Origin: Collybiopsis luxurians FD-317 M1
Taxonomy: Eukaryota > Basidiomycota > Agaricomycetes > Agaricales > Omphalotaceae
Assembly: GCA_000827265.1 (NCBI GenBank)
Contig: KN834817.1
Coordinates: 199,539-263,538 of the forward strand
Length of the DNA: 64,000 nt
Direction: 5' to 3'
A program made the translations under genes and the position numbers. Shown here piece after piece: positions 59,901 through 64,000 of this stretch (position 1 is its first letter; each line of letters starts with the position of its first letter). The notes under the pieces are model-generated. The model had not been told where the DNA came from, did no database searches, and saw only the letters and a program-made list of their open reading frames with translations.

Positions 59901-62422
59901 TCTGCACCATTCCGCTCACTCTACAAAACTGACCAGGTCATCATGCCAGTTGCTCAGTCTAACTTAGACTCTTTCTCACATGATGACCTTGATACCTCTG
60001 GAGATTTGTTGCCTTTCTCTCATACTCGCACTGCATCTCCTGCAGATTCTATCCATGCGGCCCCTCTTGCTCCAGCTCTGGACCTTTCTTGTAACATTCT
60101 TGGTAGATCTTTCACTTCTCAACCATCTACTCCTGTTCAGTCTTGCGTCCCCTTTGCCCCTGCTGACTTGGACCCATTTTCCTCTCCTGCTTCTGTTTCT
60201 TCTGTCTCTCCTCGCAAATGATTACAGTATGTCCCTGTTTTTATTCTTATTTTACTTTGTGATTCTGATTACCTGTCTTACAGGTGTTCTCCCTTGCCTC
60301 CTCTGTCTGCTTCATCGGTCGAACCTATTTCATCCTCTAAATGGTTCAAACCTGTTTCTTCCAATTGCAATACTCCTTCACCTAATTCTGTCCCTCACTA
60401 TATTCTTTTCTGAGGTGTTAGATTCTACACTGCAACTGATGATATAGTATCCCCCCTATCCTCCTCTACAATCACCTCTCATTTGCGCAATACTACTCCC
60501 TGCCAAGTTCAAGGTGTTGCCTCTTCAATGTGTGATGGGTCTAACACTTCCATCAGTGCTCTTCCATCTTCTAATGTTTGTCCTCCCATCATGGACCAGG
60601 AACTTGATGATCTCAATATGGATCTCCCCAAGTGTCTTGATGATGTCCCTGCTCTCCGACCTTCGCCTTCAAAGCCCTCTCTCAAACCTGTGCATGTTGC
60701 AAGTCCATCTCCTGCACTTCCTTTCAGTCCTGGTCATCTGTCCCCTGTTGCTTCCTGAGTAACTTTGCATGCGACCGGTTCTAGATTGGCCACCATTGCC
60801 AGGGGTCTTGGTTTGGACAGCTCATATTATTCTTCCACTCTCAATTCCACAGCTGTGAATACCCTCTGTCATGGTCCTGCTGTCTTCACTATGCCTGAGG
60901 CTCCTTTTGACCACTCATCTGTTCCAGCAGGTTGTGTCTCACTTGCCAATGTTCCTGAAATTGGTTCAGATGTTCAGGAAATTTCTTCTGTCTCTCCTCC
61001 CCCCATTTTTGCCTCCAGCTCTACTTCTTCTGCTGCTGTCTTTCTTGATGAGCCCTCTTTGTCTCACAAGTCTGATTCCATTGCTTTATTTGATGACACA
61101 GGCATGGGGTCTGGTGGTTGCCTTCAGTGTCATCTCATGGTGCCTGAGCTCTTGAACTCTTATAGTAATGTCAAGAACAGATTGTATGCTTCTTCCAATT
61201 TTTCTGCTTTTATTTTCATTCTCACTATTCTCTTTAGGATGCTGGTTATCTACCCAATCACTTCTATGGGTGTCCCCACAGATGATTTTGACTGGCTGTC
61301 TTTTTCAGAAGTATACACATCTGTCAGTTGGCCTGTTTGTAGGTGAGTTTGCATCTCATCTTCTCAATATTTTCTGTTGATCACCATGATTCTTGTCTTT
61401 CCAGGAGCATGTTGTCTTCCATTACCTTCATGCACCATGCTTGTTGGATCAACCCTTCCAGGGCTGATCCCTCTTGCATCACTACTCTTAACACTGAAAA
61501 GGGTCCTCATCTTATTCCTTCTGAGGATGGTCACTTTACCACTGTGTTTGAGCAGGAGGCCCAGCTTCTCCTTGGTTTCTTTGGTGCTGTCCTAAACTTT
61601 ACAGAGGCTGCTCTTGCTGTCTCTGAGGGAATAATCACCTTCTCCTCAATTCAACAATTTGCCAGTAAGGTTAAAGGCAGCCCAAATGACTACACTCTGT
61701 CTTGTTGCAGTATGTGAAACTTTCTTCTTTGAAATCTGATCCATTTCTAACCTTTTCTTTCACAGTCGCCTCTTGACCTTGCCCTCCTCATTACACTGAG
61801 AATGATCTGAGGCTGAAATTGTGGTCCCGATTCCCTTACGCCTCACCTTTCTCTTCTCCAAGTAAGCTTTTTTTTTATTTTCTGCTTTGCCTTGCCTTGT
61901 TTATGTGTCTAATCCTTTTATCCCTTGGTAGTTCCTATCTACGATGGTTGTACTTCCTCTGCAGATACCACTTTTGAGGCTGATCATAATCAACTTTATG
62001 AACTAGGCTTTGGCAGCTATCCCCTGTACAGAGGCGGTATGGTTGATTTACCAAAGGGGTCCCTAGTTGTCATCAGTTATACAACACATACTTTCCCTAC
62101 TAACCATCACTACTGTGACGTTCCCTTGGCTCTGTCTCTGAACCTTGCATTCATCATTCTGCTGTCTTTGCCTGGTAATGGTGACCTCTCTGATCTGCCT
62201 GCTACTCCCAGAAAACCATCCTCCTCTTCCAAAACAGCTCATGCTGCATCTGCTTCTTGTGCTGCCCCTGCACCCATTCTGTCCATGTCTCACATTTCCC
62301 CTGCTCATTATGACTCCCTGGCTTCTTGCGCATCCTCATATTGTTGTGCTGCAACCACCACATCCATTGATGCTCACCCTGTTTTGCAAACTCATGAATA
62401 TCCAGACATGTACAATGATTGA
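59901..62422 (+). pseudogene. Ser/Pro-rich protein of an uncharacterised family, frame broken by TGA codons
   Basis: A 3' splice site (tttctatag, ends 59900) opens an exon SAPFRSLYKTDQVIMPVAQS. The same frame runs to about 61188 and is stopped only at 60219, 60411 and 60756, each time TGA; a 57-nt intron (60227-60283) keeps phase. Then come exons ending NVKNRL, MLVIYPITSMGVPTDDFDW, a 62-nt intron (61343-61404), and SMLSSITFMHHACWINPSRA to EDGHFTTVFEQEAQLLLGFF and SSIQQFASK. The last exon after ttggtag (ends 61931) reads PIYDGCTSSADTTFEADHN, YPLYRGGMVDLPKGSLVVIS and PLALSLNLAFIILLSLPGNG. The PIYDG ... LPLYxxGxxDLPxGSLVxxxYTxxT ... SLNLxFxxLL end resembles uncharacterised agaricomycete proteins I have seen, function unknown. 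Could still be functional if the stops are bypassed or spliced out. Confidence 0.55.
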
Positions 62423-62424
62423 CT

Positions 62425-63100
62425 TTGACAGCATCATTTTCCTCATCATATATCTCTTCCTTCCTGTACCCTTGTGCCCTTGTGCCCTTGTGGTGCAGGT
62501 TCTGCATCCAACAGTCCTTTACATTTCCAATCTGATTCTCTCTATCTTCTTACTGTATATTTTCTGTAATTTTTTATTTCTTTTTTTTTCATGTTCTTTG
62601 TTCTTGTTCTCGTTCATCATTTCACATTTTCTTTCCCTTACTTCCCTTGCTCTCAAAGGTCTTGACTATTTTCATTGGTGTATATTTGATTCTTTTTTTT
62701 TCTTTTTTTTTTTTTTGGACCCAACATCCTGTCTTTTTTTTTTAAGGAAAAAAAATTAAGTATAATCTATCAATGGTCTTGTAGTCAAGTGCTGTTTGTT
62801 TTTGAATGTCAATTTTTCCCTTGAATTGCTCTGTGTATGTTCCAATCTTGACCCAATAATGATATGTCCACCTGTCATTTGAACTTGACATAGATCTATT
62901 CTCAGTGATCATTGACTATTTTTAGTCATCAGAAGTCAGTCCAGGCCTTCTGCTTCCTGCCGCACGCCATAATCTCCTGGCTCCCTCTGACATCTGTGCT
63001 CTCTTACACCTTATCTTATGCCACTTCATTCTTTGCTGTTCCTCTAGTGTTTCTCAATGCCATTAAGCTTGGTTGTCATTCCCTATCACTTCAGCATATG
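62425..63100. other. T-rich non-coding stretch
   Basis: Contains long T-runs at 62693-62716 and 62735-62743 followed by an A-run at about 62749. No coding frame of note. Lies between convergent genes, so it likely holds both 3' ends. Confidence 0.4.
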
Positions 63101-63106
63101 TATATT

Positions 63107-63940
63107 CTACATCACTATACCCTCGTTCATTATAATCTTTACTTTGTCCTTCCAAAATTGTACAAGTTCCATATCCAGACCTCCCACCAAATCCAGCCCT
63201 ATTGGAAAGATATTCATGAACTCATACTGGGCACACATGACTACTGCCACTGCAACCCCCTTGGCTCCATTTGCAATCCCCTCTGCATTTGCATCCAACA
63301 TATGCTGTTGAAGTTCTCCTGAATTGCTCCCCATCTGTGCAATCAGAATGACTTGTATGTTGGTGATGAAGTAGGCAGTTTCACTTTGTACAATGCCATC
63401 TGATACCAGGTGTTGACAGTCCAAGAGGAATATGACCACTACCTCCTCTAAAGTTCATTCCATATTTGCTTGCTGGCCAATCCCACATGCTGCTGCGTAG
63501 GCTATGATGGGTCTGTGTTTGCAAATAAATCAGCATAGCGTTGCATAGTTTTGTTGCCATTCCAGGTTCCATGTATCCATCACCCTCCTGTTCTGAAGGC
63601 AGCATTGTTTATGTTTGGGCCACGCTCATTTCTGACATTCCTTGCTCCGTATTGTGTGAGTAACTTCTCTTTTTCATTTGAATGTACTCACACAGTATGT
63701 GTCTACATTGCATCCGGTACATTTCATCAGCACCTTCACTTGTGACTTTGTCTGTGCACATTCTGCACACACCCCCAGCAGTCCAGTATTTATTGTCTGT
63801 AAAAGGCCTAGTAACATAATTAATTTTTCCCTTGAATTATAATATTTTTTTCCATTGTTAAATAATAAATATTGAGGTAGTAAAAGATATAGTGAAATAA
63901 TTGATATTACAGCGCCTTTTTCATGCATAAAAGGCGCCAT
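63107..63940 (-). pseudogene. MYND-type zinc-finger gene with an in-frame TGA inside the finger
   Basis: Minus strand: VCAECAQTKSQVKVLMKCTG then CNVDTYC, a 54-nt-class intron (gtgagt to gagcaag, about 63641-63691), then ECQK-stop-AWPKHKQCC. Together this is a complete MYND pattern (CxxC, CxxC, YCxxxCQ, WPxHKxxC) except that the codon between ECQK and AWPKHK is TGA (63626-63628). Relatives usually have Arg or Ala there, and CGA to TGA is one transition. Downstream pieces read CKHRPIIAYAAACGIGQQAN and LDCQHLVSDGI, NAEGIANGAKGVAVAVVMCA and FPIGLDLVGGLDMELVQFWK. MYND fingers bind proline-rich partners. Likely a recently broken gene. Confidence 0.6.
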
Positions 63941-64000
63941 TAATTATGTAATTTATTGCATGATTTTTCCTATATTTTACCATATTTTTTCCAGCTGTAA

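Noticed and set aside
59980..60447. Leu-rich membrane protein on the plus strand
   Set aside because: Alternative frame of the Ser/Pro-rich gene; Leu/Ser/Phe richness follows from the C/T bias of the strand.
62912..63322. Plus-strand 136-aa ORF
   Set aside because: Antisense to the MYND gene, whose minus-strand translation is clearly more protein-like.

Overview
The window looks like nuclear DNA of a basidiomycete fungus, most likely an agaricomycete. The genes carry many 45-75 nt GT-AG introns. They encode families typical of that group: F-box proteins with the LPPE(D/E)VL motif, DUF6534 and DUF3433 membrane proteins, GH16 glucanases, an ERG4-type sterol reductase, a P450, and a NACHT-type NTPase with the 'xNAxxFxI' N-terminus. 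A tRNA-Pro(AGG) with a 13-nt anticodon-loop intron and one run of Ns (assembly gap) are also present. Most genes lie on the minus strand. Family names come from memory and motif reading, not from a database search.

Left end (1-9.6 kb): AT-rich. A degenerate NACHT gene runs off the left edge. A second minus-strand gene (8.3-9.6 kb) has seven ordinary exons. Its last ordinary exon runs straight into a 5-kb array (3.29-8.26 kb) of about 68 diverged intron-like units. Each has a 5' splice site, a CTNAC branch-like site, a pyrimidine tract and a 3' AG. Units vary in length from 61 to 81 nt, yet 67 of 69 spacers between adjacent units are exactly 3 nt and highly variable. It reads as a tandem chain of introns separated by single-codon microexons and is the most unusual item here.

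Middle left (9.6-30 kb): a TIR element, an unknown gene pair, a complete multi-exon gene of unknown function, an F-box/LRR gene, the tRNA, a small secreted protein resembling fruit-body-specific protein A, a tandem pair of GH16 glucanases (the second has lost its ATG) and a tandem pair of short-chain dehydrogenases (the first has a replaced 5' end).

Middle right (30-48 kb): a degenerate and an intact F-box gene, a DUF6534 membrane protein, a DUF3445 haem-dependent N-demethylase-like protein and a DUF3433 membrane protein. Then come a foldback element with CACTA-type ends whose loop holds the assembly gap, a second small TA-flanked TIR element, and a truncated DUF3433 pseudogene.

Right (48-64 kb): ERG4 is bracketed by diverged direct copies of a 1.3-kb segment, followed by a complete-looking P450. 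The last 7 kb is AT-rich and strongly pyrimidine-biased on the plus strand. It holds a plus-strand gene whose long reading frame is broken only by TGA codons, and a minus-strand MYND-finger gene also broken by a TGA. Tandem duplication followed by decay of one copy recurs across the window (GH16, SDR, F-box, DUF3433).
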